A stretch of DNA of 64,000 nt from Palaemon carinicauda (taxonomy: Eukaryota; Arthropoda; Malacostraca; Decapoda; Palaemonidae). Each line of letters opens with the position of its first letter. Position 1 is the first letter of the stretch. This document shows positions 23,720 to 38,100 of this stretch, piece after piece. The position numbers were made by a program, and so were the translations under genes. The stretch is taken from contig NC_090765.1 in NCBI RefSeq assembly GCF_036898095.1, forward strand, positions 27,652,903 to 27,716,902, read 5' to 3'. Below the pieces are notes generated by a model. It was not told the DNA's origin and did no database searches. It worked only from the letters and a program-made list of their open reading frames with translations.

Positions 23720-24600
23720 AAAAAAACAAAGCCCTAGACTGTAATGAAAGTCAGAAAGACAGTCTAAAACAGGAAGACATTTTAAAAACATGTCTTACTG
23801 GATAAATGGAAAAACTAGGGTTAAAAATTTAAAAATAATGGTGGTGATAATCATTTGCATATTTATGTGTTGAAATCACAAAACATAGTAGCTTTGAATG
23901 CCGAATACTTTTCTTGATAAGCCTCACCAAGTAATCTTAAAATAAGATCGTATCATCAAAATATTTCCAGTATCACGGGTTATAACTTTTTTTTGGCATA
24001 TCAAACTTAAAAATCAACACACACAATAAGAAATGAGATCTAACATATTTCGCTAGGAGACTAAAAGATGCAGAAGGTCTCACCGATATCATGTGATGGG
24101 CCAAAACAAGTAAACTGATAAGAATGGGATGACACATTTCATATGAATGATTATCTCAAATTAGAATTACAGCTCATTACATTAATCTTACCTTCTCATT
24201 GTGTTTTCTACTGCCTTTCTGAATTTAATACTTGTTCTTTTGTTCCATATGAACATTTATTAGAAAATAAAAATCTAAGTACAGCACCTTCCCATAATCT
24301 TTTAAATCATTCTGAAACTTGGCTTTTGGAGTTTTATTCTATTTTTTTTTTTTTTTGTTCCAATCATTTAATGGGTAAGACTTGGAAGCTAAAAATTTTA
24401 AGAAAGCATTTTCAATATCAATTCTTCATAATGTATCTAAAGTTGGATGGTCTATACTGTTTCCAATCTTCTGAATTATAAATTTTAATTACCAACCTAT
24501 CTATAAAATGAAACAACAGAAGAACCCTATCTCAACACTAGAAAATGGAACCAAGATCAAGAAATAACCTTTTAACATTGAAAATACATTTCAGATCTAA
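23720..24600. other. AT-rich METTL4 intron sequence
   Basis: No gene or known repeat recognised. The + strand open frame at 24143-24481 has no recognisable motif. Confidence 0.4.
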
Positions 24601-24620
24601 AAGGCCATTATCAGACATAC

Positions 24621-24792
24621 CTTTAACCAAAACCAGGTTGTAATTAAATCAACATCCCAGTTATGCAGACCCTCTTTCAGTTCCTTTAACTGAGAAGCAT
24701 TATTTGTACACCATATTACTAAGAGTCCTCCCTCAGCCAAAATTTCTTTAAGGGGAATCTGCAATATGTCAGCTACAGACAACATTTCATAC
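24621..24792 (-). CDS. METTL4: METTL4 coding exon (catalytic domain, second part)
   Basis: 57 codons after one phase-completing G: YEMLSVADILQIPLKEILAE, then GGLLVIWCTNNASQLKELKE and WDVDLITTWFWLK. This matches the MT-A70 core YS.LS...I..IPI..L..P.CLLVTWVTN...H..FI... and W.V....EWHWVK of METTL4, which follows the DPPW motif directly. The acceptor is GTTTTTGCAG and the donor GTATGT on the - strand. The first G completes the Gly begun in the exon at 32154-32399, and the end is in phase 0. Confidence 0.96.
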
Positions 24793-24814
24793 CTGCAAAA
24801 ACAAAGAATTGCTT

Positions 24815-24960
24815 ATCCATCCATATACCAAGGCACTTCCCCCAATTTTGGGGGGTAGCCGACACCAACAATGAAACAAAACAAAAAGGGGACCTCTACT
24901 CTCTATGTTCCTTCAGCCTAATCAGGGACTCAACCGAGTTCAGCTGGTATTGCTTATAGA
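24815..24960 (-). mobile_element. 3' end fragment of LINE family 3
   Basis: CCATATACCAAGGCACTTCC, then CCAATTTTGGGGGGTAGCCG and CTCTATGTTCCTTCAGCCTA are the reverse complement of the 3' end of the LINE at 41385-42887. The tail here is ATGGATGGAT-like. Confidence 0.8.
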
Positions 24961-25129
24961 TACGTATAAAGAAGAAAAGGGGTATTTTTCATAAAGTAGA
25001 AACTAACCTACACTTATCAAGTTGAATCTTTTGCTATGCAGAAATAAAGACCTTTATTGCAAACCTCGGCATGGGTGACTCTAAAATAAAGTTTGTGCAA
25101 ATCACCTATTCTTCCCCAATTATTATCAT

Positions 25130-26070
25130 TATTATTACTAGCTAAGCTACAACCCTAGTTGGAAAAGCAAGATGCTATAAGCCAAAGGGCTCCAACAGGG
25201 AAAAATAGCCCAGTCAGGAAAGGAAATAAGGAAATAAACGATATAAGAAATAATAAACATTTAAAATGAAATATTTTAAAAACAATAACATTAAAACGAA
25301 TATTTCATATATAAACTATAAAAAAGACTTATGTCAGCCTGTTCAACATCAAAACATTTGCTGCAAGTTTGAACTTTTTGAAGTTCTACTGATTCAACGA
25401 TCTGATTAGGAAGATCATTCCACAACTTGGTCACAGCTGAAATAAAACTTCTTGAATACTGTTTAGTATTGAACCTCATGATGGAGAATGCCTGACAATT
25501 AGAATTAACTGCAAGCCTAGTGTTATGAACAGGATGGAACGTCCGGGAAGATCTGAATGTAAAGGATGGTCAGTATTATAAAAAATCTTATGCAACATGC
25601 ATAATGAACTAACTGAACGATGGTGCCAGAGATTAATATCTAGATCAGGAATAAGAAATTCAATAGACCGTAAGTTCCTGTCCAATAAATTAAGATGAGA
25701 ATCAGTAGCTGAAGACCAGACAGGAGAACTTTCTTAACAAGCCAATTTTTGGGGCAATTGAAGAAGACAGACCTAATGTGTTTCTCAAAAGAGAATTTGC
25801 TGTTGAGAATCACACCTAAAATTTTAAAAGTCATACAGAGTTGAAGAAACATTATCAATGCTGAGATCTGGAAGATTAGGAGCCACTATCTTTGACCTAC
25901 TTACAATCATACTTTGAGTTTTGTTAGGATTCAGCTTCATACCTCATAATTTGCACCTTGCACTAATTTTAACTAGATCTCTATTAAGGATTCAGCAACC
26001 CCAGATCTACATACAGGAGATGGAATTGATGCAAAGAGAGTAGCGTCATCAGCAAAGGCTTAGCAAAAAT
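25130..26070 (-). mobile_element. 5'-truncated LINE family 1 copy
   Basis: In the METTL4 intron, sense to it. From the tail (ATTATTATTACTAGCTAAGC) inward, the - strand encodes RT C-terminal pieces matching the frame at 653-2449: RSFISAVTKLWNDLPNQIVE, MDRNLRSIEFLIPDLDINLW, and FKILGVILNSKFSFEKHIRS. Several frameshifts. The copy breaks off within the catalytic-box region (26050), where DIRS sequence begins. Confidence 0.88.
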
Positions 26071-26074
26071 ACTG

Positions 26075-27300
26075 TCTTAAGGGTCAGATCTTTGTATGAC
26101 AACCTTTTTAAAGGCTTAAACAGGGTACATGTAAAAGCTTTGAGAGACATGGTCACATCACACTCCAGGAAGGAAGCAAGATTGCTCAATGTTCCTCTTA
26201 AGCATAGACAACTCCACAAGAAGAGGTCTACACCTCTCAGTCAAAAGACTGTAGTCAAGGATGGGCTGCAGACTTTGACAGCCACGAGTGAGGTACTTCT
26301 CTTGCCATAAGAAGACAAGGAAATCCATGATTTGAGCTAGAAATGCACTAACCAGAGAAGTACCCCTTCTACGAGCTCAATAATAAAAAACAGCCAATTT
26401 CCTTGGTGAAATGCAGCAAAGAACTGCTGCAAGTACCTAGATCTCTCAAATATAGTGCCTAACGAAACACTTTTCGCTCTGTTAGATAGTCTTGGAGGAT
26501 GTGGTTGACAAGAGAAGTGTGGAACACTTGGGTGGTTATCTTGGGGGACCTTGAGTAAAAGTGCTAAAAAATCTGGAGACCACTTGCCATATGCCCACCT
26601 AGGAGCCACCAGGGTCATCCCGAGACCTGGTATAATTGACATTTGGTTGATCAGCGGGGCGATCAGGCTAAACTGAGGAAAGGCATAGGCATCAAGATGC
26701 TACCAAGGGTGTTTCTGCAAACACAGCTCAATGGTCTGGCATGGCTTCCTCAAACATTCTTGAAATGCTTGGAGGGCTAAAATAGCTGGTTGGATTTCTA
26801 AGATGTTGGTATATAATCATCTTTTCCTCAAACTCCGGAATCAACAAGGATGCTCAGATGTGTACCCCACTCCCCGTTCATGTATCTTAGGACAGCTGTA
26901 TGCCCGGGGGTGGGGAGTCGAGTGGGACTCCCCTACTCAGGTTTTCATAGTTCAGCCACCAGGCAATATCGTCCTGAACCTCATGTCCCACTGGAACAGG
27001 AAGGTTGGGTGATCCCTATTGAGTGACCAGTGATCCTTCAACACCACTGAAGGGATCCCTGGTGAAGGTGCCTTTGAAGAAATAGCTTCTCCAGCAAAAA
27101 AGGTGGTGGAAAAGACTCCCACCGCAGACTCCCATGGAAGAGTGATGTAGCAAGCGGGAGAGAGGGCAGTGACCAGGTAAGAGTGTGTGCGAGTAGTTGA
27201 GAAGGTGGGCGACCGATCGCGAGTGGTTGAGAGGGTGTACAATCGATCTCAGGCAACCACTTGAACAGTTGAATTGCGGCTTGTAATCCTGCACTTATGT
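26075..27300 (-). mobile_element. DIRS-like fragment G
   Basis: The - strand frame at 26337-26642 contains MTLVAPRWAYGKWSPDFLAL, the same conserved block as in remnant F (MTLVAFRWPQAKQCPNMLAL). It follows the RNase H part of DIRS polyproteins. Around 26640-26720, GGCGATCAGGCTAAACTGAGGAAAGGCATAGGCATC matches the corresponding site of copy C near 45345. RT and recombinase are absent. Confidence 0.65.
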
Positions 27301-27587
27301 CATGGTGCTCTCTCAATAATGTGTAAATCCATAGTAGTACAGTATATCTCTAATAGGAGAGCAATCTAGAGACATGGTACAACAAAAGGGTGAGCAAATA
27401 CTACACGTTAGCAATAATCAGCAAAAAAAGGCAATGTTGCAAAGATGCTCGCATTTTAATCATGTGTGACAATGTTTCAAAGATGCTCAAATTGTGGTGT
27501 ATGTTCGCAGAATTGTTCCAAAGATGATCTCAGTTGCGACAGCTAAGAAGAGAGCACAATAGCGTTCAAATCGGACTGGCTAACCCT

Positions 27588-27591
<4 letters not shown>
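27301..27591. other. unidentified intronic sequence
   Basis: No gene or known repeat seen. Confidence 0.4.

Positions 27592-27674
<83 letters not shown>
27592..27674. repeat. (GA)n microsatellite
   Basis: About 41 uninterrupted GA units, followed by a unique block that also follows the (GA)n at 33102-33166. Confidence 0.97.
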
Positions 27675-27676
<2 letters not shown>

Positions 27677-30150
27677 AATTTAGTTCATTAGACAAAAGGT
27701 TTGTTTGTTCTTCATGTGACTGACACTATGAACCAGATAGTTCAAGTTTTGGGTATTTCACTGGCTTGGAAATATGGAATGTGCAAGTAAGAACATGACA
27801 AATACTGCATAGAATGTCAATAAATAGAAATAATGCCAGTAGACTAACTTCTACTAGCGGAACAAATGAAAAATACCAATGTGAATTATATTATATACCA
27901 AAGAGATGAAAATTATATTGTTTTGTAGAAATGATAGTTGAGAAAATAATAAAAGAAATTGCCACAGTGAATTTAAAACTGAAGGCACTCAACAGAAATG
28001 TAGATAGAATACCTAGATTTGATACAACTAAGCTTCTAGAAGATGAGCACAGAGAAATATTTGCAATTGAATGTAAGAATAGATTTGCAGTCTTAAGAGA
28101 ATTTAAGAGACAAAGAGCAGACAATGAACAAAGAATGGTGTGATATTAATAACATATATCAGACAGTTGGTAGTGAAGTTTTGGGACATATAGTTACAAG
28201 GAGAAAGCCATGGATATCAAATGATAGTTGGGATACTATAAAAAGCGGACAAAGACAGAAATTGATTGTTGAAAGTTTTCGAGGAAGTAATGAAAATTAC
28301 AAGATAGAGCATGATAAGTATTCCAGTACTGATATGAAGGTCAAAAGTAAAGCCAGGAATGACTGGAGAGAATATTTAGACAGAAAAGCAGATGAGACTG
28401 ACAAAGCTATGAATTCAGGGAGTGGCTATGGCGTAAGAATTGCTCATAGAATTATTAATCAAAGCTCTACTGGGGCAACGAAACAGAAGCATACACCCAT
28501 CAAAAAGAGATGGACCTGTTATAACAACAGAAGATGAAGAAAAGCAACATTGGATGGAACACTTTAGTGAGGTCATGAATAGAAGATATGAAGGGAATAA
28601 TTGATTGATATACCTGAAGCTAAGGAAGGCCTTGATGTACCCATGAATGAATTCAGTGTGTTTGAAGTCAAAGCTACCATTAAAAAACTCAAAGAGATGG
28701 AAAGCCCCTGGATACGATGGAATAACTGCTGAGATGATATTGGCAGAAATTGAAGTGACTCCCAGAATACTTACAAGATTATTTTGAAGAATGTGATGTG
28801 AAAATGCAAAACCTGATGAATGGGAGGTAGGAGTGTTGGTGAAAATGGCAAAAAATTATCTGACTGATAGTAATGATTACAAGGGCATCACACTTGCGTC
28901 AGTTGTCATGAAAATATACTGTATAGCATGCTTATTCTAAAGAGACTAGCGAGAATGATTAAAGAAAAGCTGAGAGATGAACAAGCAGGATTTAGAAAAG
29001 GTAGATTTACTAACCAACTTTGAATTTTAAGACATGTTGTACATCTATGTGTATAATATACAAATCCACTTTTGATGGCATTTGTGGACTATGAAAAAGC
29101 TTTTGATAATGTGCACCATCCAATTTTGTAGAGAGTACTGCATTATCATAGAGTTCCTCTTAAATATGTAAATTTCATCAAGTCTATTCATGGGCAAAGC
29201 AACTGCATAGTTAATGTTAGTGGAGTCCTGTCAAATGAATTTCCAGTGAACAATGGAGTACTCCAAGGGAATGTGTTGTCACCTGTGTTGTGTATCCTCC
29301 TCATGCATTTTGTAATGCATAGAACAGTTAGCGATGGTGGAGAAGGATTGGACTAGATTGGTGATAGAAAATTAGCTGACCTAGAGTATGCTGATGACAC
29401 TGTACATATTTACAGAACACTAAAGGATTTGCAATGCTTGCTTACCAGAATGCATGAAATATCACATGAAGTTGGGCTCAAGATAATTACATAAAAGACA
29501 GAGATGATGAGAATGGAATATGCAATGGAAGATGAGAAAAATCATTGGAAGGAAAAAGAATTAAGGAGGTAGAATCATTTAAATATCTAAGAACTATGAT
29601 CTCTAATAAAGGGTCTTTAGAATTGGAGTTTAATGAAAGATTGAAAAAAGCAAATCGGTCAATGGCTAGGTTAAGTAAAAATGTGGAAATCAAATCGCCT
29701 GAAATTACATATAAAAGTTAGGCTATATATCAGTTTTGTGAGATTGATGTTACTGTATGGACACGAGTCATGTAATGACAATGAAACAATATCCAACAGA
29801 TTTTGTAGATTTGAGAACAAAACTCTCAGAAGAATATTGGAAGTTAAATGGCAGGACAGAATTAGAAATGAAACTATAAGAGAAACTACTCGAGTGCCAT
29901 ATGTGGATGAGATCATAGTGAGGGATAGATGGAGATGGTTTGGGCATGCTCTTTGCACTCTCCAAGAGAGATTAGTTCATCAAACTTTTAACTGGGCTCC
30001 ACAGGGCATTAGAAGAATTGGAAGGCCCAGGCCTACATGGCTGAGGACTATGAATCATAACGTGGGAGACTGATTTAAAAGCTCAATATACTGTAGAGAT
30101 GACTGTCAAAATCTAACAGAGGCCCTTTCTGTCAATAGGCGTAGGAGATG
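27675..30150 (+). mobile_element. RTE-like LINE copy, decayed
   Basis: The + strand carries the fragments of one RT polyprotein in order. First comes a linker with RKPWISNDSWDTIKSGQRQK (28205). Next are the palm MAFVDYEKAFDNVHHPIL (29077), the GVLQGNVLSPVL block (29265), LEYADDTVHIYRTLKDL (29382) and LYISFVRLMLLYGHES (29725). The C-terminal RWRWFGHAL and GRPRPTWLRTMNH end near 30060. Stops and frameshifts between blocks make it a pseudo-copy; the open piece 29681-30073 is the longest intact C-terminus. It lies antisense to METTL4 in one of its introns. Confidence 0.88.
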
Positions 30151-30379
30151 ATGAGGATGATGAACACACGTCAGGTGTCATCATGTCTACAGCTATCAAG
30201 GTTACAAATATAATCAACGATACGATATTGAATATTTTGGTGAAATGCAAGTAAATCAAGTAGGAATCTGGATATCTATAAAAATAAGAAGATTTCTATT
30301 GATTGATACATTTTCAGGTAATTATCTATAGTGAAGAGATAATTTGGAGTGACTTTAGATAAAAAAAGGGTGACGGAAA

Positions 30380-30880
30380 TTCACAAAACAAATCCTTTCA
30401 ACTTGCAAGACTGGTGTTTTTGGTGGTGTTGTTGGTGGGAGTCACAGGAGGGAGTAACGGGGATGTGGGAGGGGAGAAGAGCAGCACAACTACATCTCAC
30501 ATTACAAAATACTTCATGTGTGATTTGAACACATACACCAACATAGAAATACATTAAAATAGGCCTAACACAATCATGGATAAAGACCAGAATTGCAGGT
30601 GTTTCATCTGTTGGTGGGTTGAGATGCGAGGATCCTAACATTTCTAAGCTGGGGGGTGTCAGTAAGGATTTGAGTAATGCCTCAGTTAGGAAATTTTGCC
30701 ATTGGCTAGAGATAGTGGTGTGATTCTACATGGTAACATAAAAACAGACTAAAATAGCTCTTACACAATCAGGAATAAAGACTAGAATCTCTAAGACTTT
30801 GTTGGTTGACTGAAAAAATGAAGGGGGGGGGGGGCTAATATCAGGGACTGAGGAGAATCTTGGTGAGATTTCCTAGGTGT
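30380..30880. repeat. interspersed repeat shared with 33500-33780
   Basis: The blocks ACAACATAGAAATACATTAA.., TCATGGATAAAGACCAGAAT and a run of G near 30822 recur in the same order at 33590-33760 (GCAACATAGAAAAACAATAA, TCATGAATAAGGACTGGAAT). No coding capacity seen; class unknown. Confidence 0.6.
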
Positions 30881-30917
30881 GACATATGACCACATGCTGT
30901 ACTCTTTTGTAGAATGT

Positions 30918-31745
30918 TATTATCATTATTATCCTTATTATTACTAGCTAAGGTCAACCTTAGTTAGAAAAGCAGAATGCTATAAAACCAAGGGCTCCAA
31001 CAGAGATAAATAGCCCAGTGAGGAAAGGAAATAAGAAAATAAGTGAACTATATGAGAAGTAATGAACAATTAAAATACAATATTTTAAGAACAGTACCAA
31101 AAAAAAAAAAAAAAAAAAAAAAAACAGCCTGTTCAAAATGAAAACATTTGCTGTTAGTTTAACTTTTAAAGTTCTATCAATTCAACCAACAGTTTAGGAA
31201 GATCATTCCACAACTTGGTAAAAGCTTGAATAAAAATTCTAGAATCTATGTAGTATTGATCCTCATAATGGAGACGGGCCGACTATTAGAATAAACTGCA
31301 TAATTGGTATTACGAACAGGGTGGTACTGTCCGTGAAAACCTGAATGCAAAGGATGATCAGAATTATGAAAAATTTTATGGAACCTGCATAAAAAAAACT
31401 TATTGAATGATGGTGTCACAGATGAACATCTAGATCAGGAATAAGAAATTTATTTGACCATAAGTTCCCGTCCAATAAATTAAGATGAGAATCAACAGCT
31501 GAAAACCAAACAGCATAATACTCAAAACAAGGTAGAATGAAAGAATTAAAATACTTCTTTAAAACAGATTGATCACCAAAAATCTTACAAGACTCTCAAT
31601 AAACTAATTTTTGAGAAATTGAAAAACACAGACCTAATGTGTTTCTTAAAAGTAAATTTGCTGTCGAGAATTACACCTAAAATTTTAAAAGTCATACAAA
31701 GTTAAAGAAACATTATCGATGCTAAGATTCAGATGTTGAGGAGCT
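30918..31745 (-). mobile_element. LINE family 1, 5'-truncated copy
   Basis: TTATTATTACTAGCTAAGGT tail, ATAGCCCAGTGAGGAAAGG, GGAAGATCATTCCACAACTT, CCAATAAATTAAGATGAGAA, ending around AAAATTTTAAAAGTCATACA. Same arrangement as the copy at 25130-26070. An A-homopolymer of about 30 interrupts it near 31095. Confidence 0.85.
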
Positions 31746-31890
31746 GCTATCGAAGTGACCACTCCCTGCCTTCCAGCCAGTAACCACTAGCTAACTACCT
31801 ACACCTCTTCATAAAATTTCAACTGCTGTATTCCAGCTTCGCTGTTATCATTCTCCTACATAAAGGATGATGATTTTTATTTGTCCTGGA
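31746..31890 (+). mobile_element. DIRS terminal fragment
   Basis: TTCCAGCCAGTAACCACTAG, TTTCAACTGCTGTATTCCAG, TCCTACATAAAGGATGATGA resemble the terminal module of fragment H near 6190-6265. Confidence 0.5.
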
Positions 31891-32153
31891 ACAAATGACA
31901 ACTATAATTTTAATACTATTTTTTTTTATCTCAGCTTTAACTCTAGTATCTTCTCTAATACAGTACACTACTTATAAAACAATCTCAAGAAATCTTATTT
32001 CTCTATAATTTCTGCATTATCTGGTCTGTCTATTAAATAATGGTGAATAAAATTTTATGATTTTGAGTTTATTACATATTTAAGTTAGAATTTTATTACG
32101 TAACGTATGTTTGCTTTTCTCTTAATCATGAAAAGTCAAAGAATAATCCTTAC

Positions 32154-32399
32154 CCATCATTTGATCCACTTGTACTTCTTCGTCTTCGTATATACTTATT
32201 CCACCAAGGCGGATCCATAACGATTAAGTTGTATTTATTTTTTGGAGTATGGGATAATATACTTCTAACATCATCACATATATAATCAGCATTTGGAGGC
32301 AATATGTATTCATCATTCTCTATAATAATTGTCTGGTAATTTTGACTAGTTGACCCTTTAGTGGGAAATGGTAACTGGATATCAGATGCCTCCATAAAC
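32154..32399 (-). CDS. METTL4: METTL4 coding exon with the DPPW catalytic motif
   Basis: 81 complete codons. The peptide runs ...ENDEYILPPNADYICDDVRS, then KNKYNLIVMDPPWWNKYIRR. The DPPW tetrad (about codons 61-64 of the exon) is the active-site signature of MT-A70 N6-adenine methyltransferases. Upstream YILPP and downstream K.(V/I)(K/R)R match METTL4 (vertebrate KYLLPP, VIDPPWQNKSVKR) rather than METTL3/14. Acceptor TTTTTTTCAG and donor GTAAGG on the - strand. One base G completes the first codon and two bases GG start the Gly completed in the exon at 24621-24792. Confidence 0.97.
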
Positions 32400-32404
32400 C
32401 TGAA

Positions 32405-33780
<1,376 letters not shown>

Positions 33781-34783
33781 GAATGCAATTCCTAATCATC
33801 ACCATTGAAATTATTATATTTTTACCTTTAATCGATAAAGCAGGGAAGCAATTTTTCATTAAATTCTATTTCAATCACTTTCTGGTAAATTTCTATTTGG
33901 TGTCCACTTCTGCAAGGAATGTCCAAGTGATCTCAGGTAAGGTAAGTTCAGAATGACTCAGGTGATCACCTCCATGGTTGATGAGGGATTGCTAGGGCAT
34001 TACAACCATCATTCTACAGAACATTCTTGCTCTTTGATCTAGGCTGGGGAATAGGTGGAAAGTGCTTATGATAGTTAGGATACTACAGTAGATAACTTAA
34101 AACAGAAAAATCAAACATTTTACAAAGGATATAATTTTGCATCCTTGAAACTGATCTCAGCCAGGCCACATCAAAGCCATTTTGTTGTGGTAGTTTCCCT
34201 CTCTTGGTGCTATTCTGCCTCTAAAATCTTTGGCAGTTGAGTAGAGAATAAAAATATTTTTCTCTGGAGGCCTATCCTCTATTCAGCCAAGTATCTGGAG
34301 TTATCATTAAGGCTTTTACTTTTGCCAGTCATTTATCTATGAAATTTAGACCATATGCCACAGTACTAGGGATGACATCTTGCAGCACTTACATGCTATT
34401 GGGAGAAAACCCCACAATAGCACTATGGAGTAAAACTTGAAACAGGTTGGAAAGTAAGGTGGAAGAAGGGTAATAGGAATAGAGATAAAATAGAATGCTG
34501 AAAAGTGGGTGCAATTAAGGGCCAAAGAAACAATGCAAAGACCCTTCAGCAATTTCTATGGGGAAGAATACAGAGAAATAGAAATTCCACAAGAAGCTAG
34601 CTCAAAATTGTGTGATGTATAGACAGTCTGGAGAAGAGAGCCAAGTGTGCTGATATTGCCTAATTGTACAAAAGAATGGAAACAAACAAAATACCAATCA
34701 GGTAAACCATGGTAAAATAGAGCATTTATTTTGATTGTTTATTGGAGGGATCAGAATTTTTTTCAAGGCAGAAAAAAAAATGA
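33781..34783. other. METTL4 intron sequence, unidentified
   Basis: About 1 kb without a recognisable gene or repeat. Confidence 0.4.
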
Positions 34784-35135
34784 CAAATTCGTAGATAATT
34801 TGTATTTTTCCTAACTATACAAACCTTAGCTATTTACATGGGGTGATTACTTCGGCGCAGCCGATGACGAGCCATAAAGTTTTAACGAGGGTTTCCTACC
34901 CTACCGCTAGTTAGCGGGGGGGGGTAGGGAGGGGTAGCTAGCTACCACTCCCCCTCACACACGCCAGAGAATACTCCACTTTACTTAGAGGTAGGACTTA
35001 TCTTGGGGGACAGGGCTGGCGGGCACATAACTGTAAATAGCTAAGGTTTGTATAGTTAGGAAAAATACAAATTATCTACGAATTTGCCATTTGTTCCGTA
35101 ACTGAAATACAAACCACACTATTTACATGGGGTGA
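34784..35135 (-). repeat. terminal repeat plus internal complementary region of DIRS copy B
   Basis: 34784-34838 and 35032-35086 are a perfect 55-bp inverted repeat (CAAATTCGTAGATAATTTG... mirrored). A 193-bp spacer containing CCGCTAGTTAGCGGGGG separates them. Directly after the second arm, 35087-35130 (CATTTGTTCCGTAACTGAAA onward) is the reverse complement of the far end of the element at 41222-41265. This short region therefore carries the complements of both element ends side by side, the arrangement known as the internal complementary region in DIRS elements. Confidence 0.85.
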
Positions 35136-38100
35136 CTTAACCCTTAGAAAGAGTGGTAAGTCCCGGCCATACTGGCTTTGGCTTGCCCGGGGATTCCATA
35201 TTCGAGCGATCAAGTACTCGGACAATAGGGAATCCCTGCTCCTCGCTGGCGGTTGTGAACTGCCGCGGCCTACGTAAGGTGTGTGCGAAGGTGAAAAGTG
35301 ACTTGTTCTAGGCAGTTGCCCTGGAGTCCCTCAGAAGGGAATCCAGGCTAGGACTCTCCCAATACCACCTCGTCAGGGTATGGGGACATGACAGTATTAC
35401 ACCTAATACTAGGAACACAAGGAAGCATGGTCTACCTGCAGTGGTTTGAGGTCAGCTGTGCAGAGAACCCAGGATGCAGCTTTCTCCGTGGGAGGAGAGG
35501 ATGAAGAAAAGGATAAGGGCCAGACAGATCTTTTCATTCGTGCAGACTAACACCAGGTAACAATGCTCTCAATCTTCTGATACTTGTCCATCAAGGAGCC
35601 TGAGGTTTAGACCAGCTGTTGTGAAGCCACCACAGGGCCGATAGAAACGTATCGAGCCTCCTGTGGGTCATGTCTTGCAGGTAAGGGGCTGAGAAGAAGG
35701 TCTGATGCTTCAACATCCCCGCTTGTAGAACCTGTGTCACTGAAAGATGCTTCATGAAGGGCAGGGACGGAGAAGGGTCAGGATTCAAGGCAGGGTGTAG
35801 CACCCTGCGGATCCAGGCCGAGATGGTACTCCTGGAGACCCTTCTCCTCGTTACCCAGGATCCACGAACGAGACTTGGACCTGGAGACGAACTGCAGCTG
35901 TTCTCTGAAGACACCAGCTCGGACCACCTACCGGCAAGGTAGGAGATGGACTGAGTCATCTGCTACAGGACGGAGACTCGAACCCTGGAAGGAAGGAGTC
36001 GAAGCGGGTCCGGCACTCCCGGATTCTGAGTCTCGGCAACAAACCTCAGGGACGAACCTGAATGTTGCCTCCCCCAACCCCCTGAATGAGCGAAGTCGTA
36101 AGAGAGACCATGTGACTCGCTTGGCTGAAGATAGGCTAGCAGGAACACTGTCAACCCAGAAAGGTGGTGGGCTGGGGACTTACGTAGTGGTTCGTCAGGG
36201 GGTCTCTTTAGAGACTTGAGGACTCGAACCACGTCTCAAGGAGGAGGTCTCACCTTCGACTGAGGGCAGGAGAGGACAAGGCTTCGCATGCGAAGGAAGA
36301 GTTTCAGCGGGGGGAGAAATGTTTGTCCCTAGAGCCAGGAGGCAAGACTTAAGGCTGAGGGATAGCCTTTCACAGTCGAAACTGAAAGGCACACTTTTCC
36401 CGCAATCCCACTAGGGGCTCCGCTATTGCTGGAACCGGCAACGTGTGGAGGGATGCTCTCTCCCCGACACCAGTCACAGAAACTCGCCCTATCGCCTGGG
36501 AGGCCATTTGTTGCGAAAATCCTCTCTCTTTGAGGAGATGCTGGATAGACTCCCGGCGGGAAGAGGAGCAAGCTACGGAGGCAACACATTGATGGTGTCC
36601 CACGGTTGCTGGACGGCCTCCTACCAGAGAGCCTTGGGATCCGTGACCGGGGAGCAGTACAGCGGGAGCTTGCAGCTCAGTGCTGTAGCGAACCGGTCCA
36701 CCGAGGGAGCCCTACCGAGGCAGGACTTGTAGGCTACTTGAGGATCCAAAGAACACTCGGAATGTGGTGTCCGTGACACACTGCTCAGACTGTCGGCGAT
36801 CCCATTCCTTTGCCTGGAATCAAGCGAGCTGCCATGGAGACCAAGGGGGACTCGGACCATCCCGGTATCTCTACCGCAGGATGGGATGGTTGTACTGAAA
36901 AGTACCTCCTTGTCTGGGCCAGAAAACCATCACTGTGGTGGTGTTGATCCTCATAACCACAGAGTAGTCCACCAGGCTAGGTGGAGCTACTGAAGAGCCA
37001 GAAACACAGTTTCCGTCTCTAGTAGGACTAGAGAAGGTTCTTCCTGGTTCTGACCCCCGGCCTGAGGACCCGTGGATCAGAACGTGGGACCCCCCTTCTC
37101 TTTGACGCGTCCGAAAACAGCATCAAGTTAGGGGGAAGGACGAGAAGGACCACTCCCTCTTGTAGGACCTCGTCAGCTTCCCACCCCTATGGGTTCGTCT
37201 GTACCGGTTGTCCCCTAGGGGTCTCGGCGTCTGGGGAGACGTGCCCCCGACTCCCCCGCGCCCCGAGTCGCCACTGGAGAGAACTCAACCTGGGGCGACT
37301 GTGGAAACCAGACGGGCCAGGGAGGAGAGACGTAACAACCTTGGGTTGGAGGGTCTTCTCGTGTGAGGAAAGGTCTCGCGACCTTCCTCTGCCTTGGTAC
37401 CCTGACGTCTGAAGGGAAGGCTTCGGGAGATAGGAGCCAAAGACCAGGCTCGGTATACCAGACTCTGAGAGGGCTACGGGGAGGACTCCTCGAGGACCAC
37501 CATGATCTTTAGAACTTGGTAAAGTCCGAGGAGCTTGTCCCGATGACGAAGAAGGGAAGCCTTCGAGTCTGCCAGGATCGGCCAGCCACCCAGGAAATGG
37601 AGTGGTCGGATGCCGATGCTGAGAGCCCGTGAAGAGATCCGAGAGGAAGTATCGGAGAACTGTTGAGGTGCCATGGAGAGGTCGAAGCACAGCCCTTGAA
37701 CTGGTATACCCGTCTTCCAGGCGGACTCCAAAGTACTTCCTTGAAGATGGGTGAACCAGGACCGGAAGTACGAGTCCTACCGGACCAGTGTACCCGTGAA
37801 GACTTGTGGTCTCACCGCAAAGCTGACCGCGTCTGCTGTCGCTATGCTGAACGGAGACTGTTTGACAACCCTGTACGGAGTCGAGAAGGGAAGGAGACGA
37901 TTACGGAGGCCTCGAAACCCGTTGGCCACCTCTAGGCTGGACTGGACTTACGCCCGGAGGGCCCGTCCCCTCACCGATCCCTACTCAGGGAGGGAGGGAG
38001 GGGCTCGAAACCAACCGGGACTGTTGAAGGAGACAAGCTCGGAAAGCTGGCCCTCGGCCTAGTCTCTGGAGCTCTCCATTCCCTGAGACCAGGGCAAGCT

